A program made the translations under genes and the position numbers. From Candidatus Eremiobacterota bacterium (lineage in GTDB: Bacteria > Vulcanimicrobiota > CADAWZ01 > Ess09-12), in NCBI GenBank assembly GCA_031082125.1, contig JAVHLM010000020.1, positions 85,457 through 149,456 of the forward strand: a stretch of 64,000 nucleotides of DNA. The letters are read 5' to 3'. Under the pieces are notes generated by a model. It did not search any database and had not been told where the DNA came from. It was given only the letters and a program-made list of their open reading frames with translations. Of this stretch, positions 54,000 through 62,395 are shown piece after piece (the stretch's first letter is position 1; every line of letters begins with the position of its first letter).

Positions 54000-56396
54000 A
54001 TGGATACATTTGCACTCTGCACCACTCACGCACTTTTCCTTCCCAATGAAGAGGAGCTGCTTCACCTCAATGATTCTTTGTCTTCTCAGGATTACGAGGA
54101 CCTTCTTCTTCTCCCTGAGCCCTATGAGCTCCCCAAGGGAACCATATATAGACCGGAGCATATCGTGAAGATTACCAGGGAGGGCCTTCTTCCTGAAGCG
54201 GAAAAGCTCACGGAGGATATCAACTGGGGACCCCTCCAATCCACCTTCGACAGGGATGAGCGGGCAGCCAGCATAGACTTCACCCTCTGCAAGGCTGTCC
54301 GCGGCCGCCTCGCACTTGACCTAAAGCTTGGAGAGCTTCTCACGAACCTTAAGATGAAAGGAGTGGATCGTTTAGGCTACCGCTCTCTCGGCGCTTTCGC
54401 CGTGGAGCATCTCTCATTCTCGGGGCGCACCGCATCAGAGCTGATGCACAATTTCGAGCTTCTCAAGGCTCTGCCTCTCACCAGGGAAGCATATCTGCAG
54501 GGCAGGATTGCCAGGAGCGCTCTCAGGCATCTTTTAAGGGTGATAACACCTGAGAACGAGGCGGAGTGGCTCAGTGTTGCGCAGAAGCTCTCGGTGAGCG
54601 GCCTTGAGCGTGAGGTGAAAAGGGCTCTTGCCGGGGAGAAGGAGCCTGATGCCCAGATGGCGGGAAACTGTGGGATGGAGCCTGAAGCCCAGGGAGCGCC
54701 TGATGAGGGCCTCATGATGTATCTCAGCGTCTCCCCCACCCTTGCCCTCACCTGGGATTTCGCCCTCTCCTTCTTCCGCGACAGGGAGCACTATGACGGG
54801 CCCCTCGCGGGATTCGTCGAGGCGCTCCTCGCGAATTTCCTGGCCTCCCGGATGGGTGCTTCCGCGCCTTCGCCCCTCGACGCCAGGGGGAATCTCCCCA
54901 TATTCTTCAGGGTGCCCCTTCTGGGAAGGCGGGAGAGAAACGGCCGCCTGGCCGATCAGGAGGCCTTCAAGGATAAGGGCGGAACCCTGCAGGAAAACTC
55001 CGGCAGTGAGGAGGAGGAGGGCCCCGACGACAACCCGTGGGAATCGCCCTGGGATATTTTCTTTCCTTCGTGGCTTTACGGGGAGAAAGACGGGGAGCCT
55101 GTGAGGGTGATTGCCGGGATGCTCATCAGGGCCGCGGCTATGCGCCAGAAGCTTGACGTGGCCACAGGGATGCTCCTCAGGGGGATGGAGGGCAGGCAGC
55201 TTCATCGCCGTTTCGGATTTGACTTCATCGAGGACTATGCCCGGGAGCGCTGCGGATTCTCAATGGCGCAGACCCGCCAGCTCATCAAACTTGCCGAGGG
55301 CTTCCGCCGCCACTCTCTTACCGAAGGCGCCTTCAAGAGAGGCGTCATCACAAGAGAGCAGGCCCGCCTCATCCTTCCCCTGGTGGACTCTAAAAATGAA
55401 TCCCGGTGGATCGCCTATGCCGCGAGCGTGCCCACGATAAATCTCCGGGAAGAGACGCAGCGATGCACCAGGATCCTGGAATATGACTGCCTTGTTCCTG
55501 TGAACTACACCCTCCTTCCCGGCTTCCGCTATGTCACGGCCGAGAGGCTCCACAGCCTGCATGAGGAGGTGCAGGAGAGCATAAGGAGCGGCTCGTGGTA
55601 CACGGGTCCCTCACTTGTTTCTTCGTGGCCTCTCGCGGAAGACGACGAGAATTTCCAGGCGACGCACGACAGGCGCTTTGATGCTCCCTGGAAATATTTC
55701 AGCAATGTTGATGAAATGCTCGCCTGTGAGGCATCGATGAAAGTTGAAAATAATTCTGCCCTGTGTGCGGGGGAGATCTGCACCATCCCCCAGGGCGCCA
55801 ACCCTGAAGAGATTTTCCTTGTGGACATCCACTCGGCAAAAGCCCCCTCACCGGCAGGAGCCCCTTCATCACCCGGGACAAGCTCCATGAGGATCAAGTT
55901 CTTTCTCCCCGCCGAGCTCTACGAGGTCTGGAACACCGCAGCCCTGGCCTTCCTTCAATCAATCGCCCGGGCGGAATCCCCCGGCGCATCTGATGATTCC
56001 CTGGGGGCACCTGAAGAGAGATTCCTTGCCGCCCTGCTGGCAGACTACCTCACCACCGAGGGGACCTTCCACAAGGCGGCCCATCACCACAAAATCCTGA
56101 AACGCGACCGGTTCCGCTGCCAGGTCCCCGGATGCCGCTGCCGCAGGAACCTGCACGTCCACCATATCATCAGGCGCTCCCAGGGCGGCACCGATGACCC
56201 CTGGAACCTCATCACGCTCTGCGAGGCCCACCACCTTCACATCCTGCACAACCTGGGGACCCTCACCATCAAGGGCCGGGCGCCCCGCCCCCTCACCTTC
56301 ACCTTCGGCGCCCCCTCTGACGGCGAGCCTTTCATGGTCTATGAAAAAGGCCTTAAGGTCGGTTATCTCAATGTATCGGCACAATCAGTCCGATAA
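54000..56396 (+). CDS. Large HNH endonuclease-domain protein, paralogue 2
   Basis: The 798-residue product is colinear with the protein at 32751-35117: an N-terminal acidic region, helical module 1 (GYRSLGAFAVEHLSFSGRT), a variable linker, module 2 (RFGFDFIEDYARERCGF) and a C-terminal HNH domain (CQVPGCRCRRNLHVHHI, SQGGTDDPWNLITLC, CEAHHLHILHN). In the last motif the Cys before His-Leu-His is replaced (EAHHLH versus EACHLH), which may affect zinc binding. The start at 54000 is leaderless. Some stretches are almost identical to paralogue 1, others diverge. Confidence 0.85.
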   Translation: MDTFALCTTHALFLPNEEELLHLNDSLSSQDYEDLLLLPEPYELPKGTIYRPEHIVKITREGLLPEAEKLTEDINWGPLQSTFDRDERAASIDFTLCKAVRGRLALDLKLGELLTNLKMKGVDRLGYRSLGAFAVEHLSFSGRTASELMHNFELLKALPLTREAYLQGRIARSALRHLLRVITPENEAEWLSVAQKLSVSGLEREVKRALAGEKEPDAQMAGNCGMEPEAQGAPDEGLMMYLSVSPTLALTWDFALSFFRDREHYDGPLAGFVEALLANFLASRMGASAPSPLDARGNLPIFFRVPLLGRRERNGRLADQEAFKDKGGTLQENSGSEEEEGPDDNPWESPWDIFFPSWLYGEKDGEPVRVIAGMLIRAAAMRQKLDVATGMLLRGMEGRQLHRRFGFDFIEDYARERCGFSMAQTRQLIKLAEGFRRHSLTEGAFKRGVITREQARLILPLVDSKNESRWIAYAASVPTINLREETQRCTRILEYDCLVPVNYTLLPGFRYVTAERLHSLHEEVQESIRSGSWYTGPSLVSSWPLAEDDENFQATHDRRFDAPWKYFSNVDEMLACEASMKVENNSALCAGEICTIPQGANPEEIFLVDIHSAKAPSPAGAPSSPGTSSMRIKFFLPAELYEVWNTAALAFLQSIARAESPGASDDSLGAPEERFLAALLADYLTTEGTFHKAAHHHKILKRDRFRCQVPGCRCRRNLHVHHIIRRSQGGTDDPWNLITLCEAHHLHILHNLGTLTIKGRAPRPLTFTFGAPSDGEPFMVYEKGLKVGYLNVSAQSVR

Positions 56397-56439
56397 TTTA
56401 TCATATTGACTTCATAAAATATCGCGCTAAAATAAAAAC

Positions 56440-57008
56440 ATTATAAAAAGAACGCTCTTCAGCTCTCTGAGAGCACACCTCTCAAAAAAAGAGATAACGC
56501 TCATCACGGGCCCCCGCCAGGCAGGCAAAACTACGCAGGTGCTCCTTTTGGAGGAGCACCTGCGAAAACAGGGGGAAGAGACTCTCTTTCTCAATCTTGA
56601 TATAGAGCGTATTATTTCTGGGACCTCGGTCTTCGCAGCTTTGCCGCCGGGGTCTTTGGAAACAGCGAAGCTTCCGGAGCTCCGGGGTTTCTTTTCCAGA
56701 ATTTCGTGTACCTCCTCCTGAGGGAAAAGATTGCGGCGAGCGCCTCGAGGCTCTTCTTCTGGAGAACCAAGGATGGTGCGGAAGTCGATTTCGTCATTGA
56801 TTCCCCCGTGGAAGCAATCCCCGTGGAAGTGAAATACAAGGCGATGAGGAAGCGTGAGATTCCGCGGGGGCTCAGGAGCTTTGTAGAAAAGTACCACCCT
56901 GAGAGGGCTTATGTGGTAAACCTGTCTCTTGATGATACTGCCGAAGCCGGTCATACAAGGATATACTTCATGCCATACTGCAGGATACTCTCAGGGCTGG
57001 CTCTCTGA
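56440..57008 (+). pseudogene. AAA/DUF4143-type ATPase gene with internal deletion
   Basis: The 5' frame encodes KRTLFSSLRAHLSKKEITLI then TGPRQAGKTTQVLLLEEHL (Walker A) and is open to about 56720. A second frame, entering near 56626, has DLGLRSFAAGVFG, GFLFQNFVYLLLREK and DGAEVDFVI...VEVKYK typical of the C-terminal DUF4143 region. The middle of the gene (about 200 codons) is missing. TTGACT (56406) and TAAAAT (56428-56433) may be its promoter; an ATT at 56440 lies six bases later where an ATG would be expected. It is non-functional. Confidence 0.75.
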
Positions 57009-57155
57009 AATGCGGGGCAGGTATTTTCTGCCCATATTGCCTGAGTGACTTTCACTGGATGATATGATATAATTTTCTGGGAAGAATTTTGGCATCGCGC
57101 GGAATACCGAGTGCGGCGCCATTGAGCTCTCAGAAAGCAGGGAGGTTGTTGCTTC

Positions 57156-58541
57156 ATGGAGATGAACAGGGTCAATGGCTCCTTTTCTCCCGGCTATGCC
57201 GCCCTTAACCAGGGCACGGGCCTTCCCGAGGCGAAGGAAGAAAAGGAAGCGGCAGCGTTTTCCGATGGCGGCGATCAGGTTGCCCCTGCATACCCGCATG
57301 AGAGCATTCCGCAGCTCTCCCCTATGGCCGGCTCTCCTTCCATCGACATGACAAAGGCGGCCCAGGCCCTTTCAAAGACGAATACCGTGCTCTGGGAATT
57401 CAGCCATAAAGGGGACATGGTGCAGGATCCCCTCATTGCAGAGGGCGCCATCTATATAAGCGCCTTCACCGACGGCCTCATCGGGAAGACACTCTATGCC
57501 CTCGATGCGAAGACCGGCGACAGGATGTGGGAGATTAAGGAGAAGGAGCGCACCTCGGGGTTTGCGGTCCAGGACGGGGTGTGCTACTATGGCAGCGAGG
57601 CGGAAAAGAAGCTCTTTGCCCTTGACGCGAAGACGGGCAGCAAACTCTGGGAGTTCCAGGCGCCTGACGGGATGATATCGGACCCGGTGGTCCACGACGG
57701 CGTGGTCTATGCCGGTGATTACCGCAGGAATCTCCATGCCATAGACACGAAGACCGGCGAAGAGCTCTGGAGCTTCAAGACCAGAGGCACCGTCACCGGC
57801 AGGCCCGTGGTCTCCGACGGCGTGCTCTACGTGGGCTGCCATGGAAAGAGCGATATGGATGGCGGAGCCATCTATGCCCTGTCGCTGAAAAAGAAAGGCC
57901 TCAGGGGGCTCCTCACGCGGGTCCTCTGGAAAGAGCGCCCCGAAGGGTATCACGGCATGGACATGACGGTCAGGAACGACACCCTCTACCTGTCAACGGA
58001 AGATGGCAATATTCTTGCCCTGGACAAGAAGAACGGCAGCGAGCGGTGGAAGAGCAAGCCCTGGGAAGAAGGCCAGAAGCTCGTGGTCTATCCCGCTCCG
58101 ATAGTTGCCGGCAATGAGCTCTTCTGCTCGAGGGTGGACGGCACCCTGTTTTCCCTGAATGCGGAAACAGGGGAGAAGCTCTGGCAGGCCCCCCTGCCCG
58201 GAAACATTCACAAGACGCCCCAGGAGAGAAAAGGCATAATCTATATCGGATGCGCAGATCAGAAGATTCATGCCATTGACGGGAAAACAGGCAAGGAGCT
58301 CACCACGTATTCCGCTTCGGGAAGGCTCGATCCCTCATTCTCGCTTGGAAGCGACGCCATCTATACGAGCCATGGCGGGAAGCTCTCCGCCAATCTCCTC
58401 CCCGATGCCGTGCCCGACGCGGCGCATATCGCAGAAGAAATTGAAAACGAGCCTGTCCCGGAGAAAGGATCTCTCGAGGAGATCGACGGTATGCTCTCCG
58501 TGGACGGCATCAGGCTCAAGGTAAGGCAGGAGAGGGAGTAA
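57156..58541 (+). CDS. PQQ-like beta-propeller repeat protein
   Basis: This 461-residue protein has a disordered, Pro/Glu-rich N-terminus without a signal peptide (to about 70) and then seven or eight propeller blades with the A-x-D-x-K-T-G-x-x-x-W element (LDAKTGDRMWE, LDAKTGSKLWE, IDTKTGEELWS, LNAETGEKLWQ). The last part (about 420-461) is acidic. These proteins bind partners or act like BamB; the hydrophilic start makes a cytoplasmic or non-Sec-exported role likely. GGGAGG precedes the ATG; GTGACT and TATAAT (57068-57073) form a possible promoter. Confidence 0.82.
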   Translation: MEMNRVNGSFSPGYAALNQGTGLPEAKEEKEAAAFSDGGDQVAPAYPHESIPQLSPMAGSPSIDMTKAAQALSKTNTVLWEFSHKGDMVQDPLIAEGAIYISAFTDGLIGKTLYALDAKTGDRMWEIKEKERTSGFAVQDGVCYYGSEAEKKLFALDAKTGSKLWEFQAPDGMISDPVVHDGVVYAGDYRRNLHAIDTKTGEELWSFKTRGTVTGRPVVSDGVLYVGCHGKSDMDGGAIYALSLKKKGLRGLLTRVLWKERPEGYHGMDMTVRNDTLYLSTEDGNILALDKKNGSERWKSKPWEEGQKLVVYPAPIVAGNELFCSRVDGTLFSLNAETGEKLWQAPLPGNIHKTPQERKGIIYIGCADQKIHAIDGKTGKELTTYSASGRLDPSFSLGSDAIYTSHGGKLSANLLPDAVPDAAHIAEEIENEPVPEKGSLEEIDGMLSVDGIRLKVRQERE

Positions 58542-58660
58542 GGCTTGCCAACCCTGAGCCTGTGGTAATAACCTTTACAGGAGACGGCGTCGCCAAGGGC
58601 GAGGGACTGGATTTGATATACACATTTATCGATGCTATGATGTGTATGGGAGGTGCAGAT

Positions 58661-58999
58661 ATGAGAACCAACATCGTTCTTGACGATAAGCTTGTCGATA
58701 AGGCGATGAAATGCACCGGCATCAGGACGAAGAGAGAGCTGGTGAATTTCGCATTGAAAGAGCTTCTCGACCGCCGGGAGAGGAAGAAAATCCTGCGACT
58801 GGAGGGCAGGCTGTGCTGGGAAGGCGACCTGGACGATATGAGAAAGGCCTGTCACTTTATATATTTGACGGCTTCGGGATCGGCGCCGATTCTGTCAAGC
58901 ACTTTCCTGGCCTTCTCCTCCAGATCCCCGAGCCCCCGCTTTTCCTTCTCCAGGGCCTCTTCCCTCGTGAGCTGCCCATCCCTGATGAGCACAGAATAA
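58661..58999 (+). CDS. Orphan VapB-like antitoxin with read-through C-terminus
   Basis: The product begins MRTNIVLDDKLVDKAMKCTG, then RTKRELVNFALKELLDRRER and LEGRLCWEGDLDDMR, a standard VapB antitoxin of about 65 residues. Instead of stopping, the frame continues about 45 more codons across the 3' end of the convergent gene. No VapC toxin gene is next to it. GGGAGG precedes the ATG at 58661. It is probably a remnant of a VapBC pair. Confidence 0.7.
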   Translation: MRTNIVLDDKLVDKAMKCTGIRTKRELVNFALKELLDRRERKKILRLEGRLCWEGDLDDMRKACHFIYLTASGSAPILSSTFLAFSSRSPSPRFSFSRASSLVSCPSLMSTE

Positions 59000-59595
59000 A
59001 AGAAACCGTCGTTGGTGATGCCGTTATTCTTATATCCCCGGTAATTTGCCAGGTGGTGAAGAAGGCAGTCCTGGCGGGTCTCCTTGCCCTGGAGCATCTC
59101 CCACCCCGTTTCCCTGTTGAGGGCCGCGATATGCTCAAAGGGCCTGTATTCAATATATTCAAAGAAATAGAGCACGTCGATCCCTGTGCCTTTGAAGGTG
59201 ACCTCGATAAAGGGATCAATCCAGGCAAGCTTCCCCGGCGGCTTCATCAGCCAGTTGTCCCGCATCTTGTAGTAGAAATGCCTCATGCAGCGATACATGA
59301 AAGGAAGGTGCCAGAAATACTTCAGCACCCGGTAATCTCCCACCATCCCCTCGTACATTCTTTTCATCCTTCTCAGGCCGAAGGTGTGTGAAAATTCCCC
59401 GAAGCCCTCCTTGAAGCTTTTCTTGCCGTCTTTCAGAAAAGAGTCGGGGGCATCTTCAAAATCGGTGGAGCCCCACACCATGAAGGGAATACCGTGCTTT
59501 CGCGCTTCACGGAGGGCAAATGCCCGGATATTGTTTTCACAGTTGATGCAGATCCCCCCCAGGCCGGCGATCCCCCTGAAATCGCTGTACTTCAC
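58852..59595 (-). CDS. PP-loop ATPase/N-acetyl-sugar amidotransferase-like protein, N-terminally truncated
   Basis: The 247-residue frame starts at a GTG within the stop of the upstream gene. GICINCENNIRAFALREARK and HGIPFMVWGSTDFED resemble the region just after the PP-loop in N-acetyl-sugar amidotransferases and related ATP pyrophosphatases, with the CxxC-like ICINC. The SGGxDS ATP-binding loop expected about 100 residues earlier is absent, and an in-frame TAA lies upstream. It is therefore probably a truncated gene, or a divergent member. The C-terminal half is helical. Confidence 0.55.
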   Translation of the reverse strand: MKYSDFRGIAGLGGICINCENNIRAFALREARKHGIPFMVWGSTDFEDAPDSFLKDGKKSFKEGFGEFSHTFGLRRMKRMYEGMVGDYRVLKYFWHLPFMYRCMRHFYYKMRDNWLMKPPGKLAWIDPFIEVTFKGTGIDVLYFFEYIEYRPFEHIAALNRETGWEMLQGKETRQDCLLHHLANYRGYKNNGITNDGFFYSVLIRDGQLTREEALEKEKRGLGDLEEKARKVLDRIGADPEAVKYIK

Positions 59596-61901
59596 CGCTT
59601 GTTTGGAGGTGGAGTGAACTTATAAGGGTCATCGAAAAAACGGTTTTTGGTCAATATGACCTCTTTTCCGCCATAGTTAAAAACGATGTTGAAGCGCCTC
59701 AGCACTTCATTTCCAATACTTCCTGCAATATCCATCGTGGCAAAAGAGCCCCCTTTCATTACAGGGAGACGGGACAGTACCCTCCGCAGCTCAATGGTGC
59801 CCTCCCCTGAAAGGATAATATCGATTTTCCCGAGTTTCGCAGAGATCGGACCGCCTATTCCATATCCTGTGGTCAGGACAGGGCCGGAGAAAAGCCCGGT
59901 GAGACCGTGCGCATCGGCAAACTTCTGAAATAAGGTGAAAGCAGAGCGATCTCCGGTGTCAATCAGAATTTTACCACTCATTCCTGAGACCTGTCCTGAA
60001 ATCACAGGGTCCCCGCCAATGAGCTCAAAGGGGATTTTTGCACTGTATCCCCGGGGAGCTTTAAAGGCTTCAGGCAAGGACAATATCAGTCTGCCTCTCT
60101 CAAAGTCCAGAGTTGCCACGGCTCTCTGTAACACCTCATACCCCAGCACTCCATCGAGGCTTTTGAAATTAAATCTCCTGCGTATTTCTGAAAGATCAAC
60201 GACTTTGAAGGTCTGATTGGTAAGGACGAGGTCGCCGAGTGTGCACTCAGCAATTTTCGCAGTAGAGCTCTGTACACTTTTTTCCCCTGCACCGGTTACC
60301 TTGTCACCCTGCTCCGTTGCCAGGCCAAGGCTTTCAGCGGCTTCCGGAGTGATGATATTGGAGCCGCCTGTATCGAAGATGAACGTCAGAGGCTTTTTCC
60401 CGTTTATACCGGCGCTCACCATGATGCGGTTGTCGAATAAGGTGAAAGGAACCGTTGTTTCGGTTCTCCCCTTCCTGAAATAAAAATCACCGCCGGGAGC
60501 TGATCCTTTTTTGATATTTTCATCGAGCCATTCCTTCAGGATGGTGATGATAACTGAATTGAATTCGCCGGGGCTGGACCGCTGCGTGAAGCTGTCCTTC
60601 ATCGAGGCTGTTTTTTTGAAGTAGTGATCGATGCCTTCAACGCCAATATACCGGCCTCTGCAAATCCCTTCCGCGCTCACGGTTGTTTCGATTACCTTAT
60701 GATCCGATTCCGAGGATACAAAATCATTCCTGCCCCACAGGGAAAGGACATTACAGCGCGCTTTCCTCCAATAAAGGGGGATGTCCTCGGCTGCCAGCTG
60801 AATCCAGAATTCTCTCGAGCGGCCGAATAAATGCTTCCCATCGGGCATGAGCTCCGACAGTGCTTCCTTCATTTCAGGCTTTGTATTGATAATCTCGTTG
60901 AAGCTTTTCTTCTCTACAAGCAGCGCATGAAGGACTGCCTGCTGATCGTGAACTCTCTTCTTGATCTGCTCTGCCGGCATCCCGCTTAATTCCGCCTGGC
61001 GCATCGTGTTTACTGGAAAATATTCCAGCCAGCGGGCCACCGTTCCATATACTATCACCCCGTTTACCGCGATCTCGCCTGCCAGGACAGGGGCAAAGCA
61101 TCCGCCCATGCTGTGCCCGAATATGAAAACGTTCTCCTGTTCCACAAAATCGAAGGATTTAAGCTGTTCAAGCGCTTTCCGGTATGAATCCAATTCTGCC
61201 TCAAAATCAATATCCTCGTAGGGCCCGCCTTCGCTGTCTCCTATTCCGGGCTTCTCAACCCTGACAGTCACATAACCATTCTCTGCAAAGAACCTGAGGA
61301 TGCGGCTGTAAGAGCCTTCTGCCGCAAGAGGCTGATCTATCGAGGCTGCACCAAGTCCCTGGATGAAGAAAAGCGCGGGATGTTTCCCTTGTGCATGGGG
61401 AATCGTTATTATTGTCCGGATCAATGCGCCGTTACTGGTGACCTGCCGGTAAGAGACATCGAAATTGCCGCCCTTATCGCGCGGCCGTTCAATAAACAGC
61501 ACTGAGCGGCTCAAGCGCCTGCCGTTCCGTATGAAGGTTATTTCCACCGTTTTTCCTGCCGGTATCCTGGCAACTGCCGAGGCGAATCCGGGAACCGAAC
61601 CGGGAACAGCCTCCCCGTCCATTATGAGAAGGATGTCCGCTGCCAGGAATCCTGCTCCCCCGGCAGTGCTCCCGGGAAGCACTTTTTGAATGACAAGCCC
61701 TTCTCCCTCGATGAGCTTTTCTTTCTCACGGATGTCCCCGGGCACCGGCGCCAGTAATGCGCCGAAAAATGCCTTCCGCCTCAATTCTCCGGCTTCTGCC
61801 GACAACGTTTCGTCCAGAGCCGGAAATGATAAAAATGAAAGCGCGATGAACAATAAGAACAACTGGATTGCCGCATTAAAGATTTTTCTGCTGATGGACA
61901 C
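59592..61901 (-). CDS. PDZ, alpha/beta-hydrolase and retropepsin-like aspartic protease fusion
   Basis: This 769-residue secreted protein has a signal peptide (to about 35), a PDZ domain (about 55-140; LVIQKVLPGSTAGGAG), an alpha/beta-hydrolase domain (about 150-455) with the nucleophile in IFGHSMGGCF (about 267), and a C-terminal pair of retropepsin-like units, each with a DTG: FIFDTGGSNIIT (about 508) and ILIDTGDRSAF (about 647). Two DTGs in one chain could form a pseudo-dimeric active site. The GTG start at 61901 has no clear Shine-Dalgarno. The stop overlaps the PP-loop gene by 4 bp. Confidence 0.85.
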   Translation of the reverse strand: MSISRKIFNAAIQLFLLFIALSFLSFPALDETLSAEAGELRRKAFFGALLAPVPGDIREKEKLIEGEGLVIQKVLPGSTAGGAGFLAADILLIMDGEAVPGSVPGFASAVARIPAGKTVEITFIRNGRRLSRSVLFIERPRDKGGNFDVSYRQVTSNGALIRTIITIPHAQGKHPALFFIQGLGAASIDQPLAAEGSYSRILRFFAENGYVTVRVEKPGIGDSEGGPYEDIDFEAELDSYRKALEQLKSFDFVEQENVFIFGHSMGGCFAPVLAGEIAVNGVIVYGTVARWLEYFPVNTMRQAELSGMPAEQIKKRVHDQQAVLHALLVEKKSFNEIINTKPEMKEALSELMPDGKHLFGRSREFWIQLAAEDIPLYWRKARCNVLSLWGRNDFVSSESDHKVIETTVSAEGICRGRYIGVEGIDHYFKKTASMKDSFTQRSSPGEFNSVIITILKEWLDENIKKGSAPGGDFYFRKGRTETTVPFTLFDNRIMVSAGINGKKPLTFIFDTGGSNIITPEAAESLGLATEQGDKVTGAGEKSVQSSTAKIAECTLGDLVLTNQTFKVVDLSEIRRRFNFKSLDGVLGYEVLQRAVATLDFERGRLILSLPEAFKAPRGYSAKIPFELIGGDPVISGQVSGMSGKILIDTGDRSAFTLFQKFADAHGLTGLFSGPVLTTGYGIGGPISAKLGKIDIILSGEGTIELRRVLSRLPVMKGGSFATMDIAGSIGNEVLRRFNIVFNYGGKEVILTKNRFFDDPYKFTPPPNKR

Positions 61902-61974
61902 AGATTTTTTTTCGCCGTAGATTGAAAGTTCTCCTCTGCCTTCGGGAAGCGGCGGATCAGTGCGTGGAAAAAGT

Positions 61975-62050
61975 CGGGTGAGGCGTATGGGAAGGCCGGG
62001 TGAGGCGTATGGGGAGGCCGGGTGAGGCGTATGGGAAGGCCGGGTGAGGC
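61975..62050. repeat. 22-bp tandem repeat, about 3.5 copies
   Basis: CGGGTGAGGCGTATGGGAAG plus GC repeats at 61975-61996, 61997-62018 (one change) and 62019-62040, with a partial unit to 62050. It lies between the protease-fusion gene (minus) and the HNH paralogue 3 gene (plus). Units abut without spacers, so it is not a CRISPR. The rest of the gap 61902-62395 has a -10-like TATAAT near 62333 and no gene I can support. Confidence 0.85.
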
Positions 62051-62395
62051 AGAGAGAATGAGTGAATCAAGGAAATACGACTGGCTGTATGGCAGCTCCC
62101 ATGAAAGTAGGTGAAAAATTATTTTTATCTCCCTGGTTTTGCGAACTCATCACTCCGCGCTTTCGCCGCATGGCATTTTCCTGCGCTGGAGAGACTTTCA
62201 GGGCCCTGGACGGCAAAAAACGCGCAACAGGCCTTTCCGGCTCACCAGGCGGCATGTGGTTATGGCTCTGTAACCCAATGTACATAAGACATTCTGCAGA
62301 CGGCCCTTTTGACTTCATCTCCTTTCTCCAGTATAATAATAAGGGATACAAAAGAAGCCCGTTATGGGTGAATACCCCATGAAAGGAGGATTATT

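Noticed and set aside
61975..62050. CRISPR array
   Set aside because: Units abut without unique spacers and there are no cas genes.
62062..62382. Plus-strand frame of 106 codons before HNH paralogue 3
   Set aside because: No Shine-Dalgarno, no recognisable motifs and an opposite-strand frame of similar length; it overlaps promoter-like sequence.
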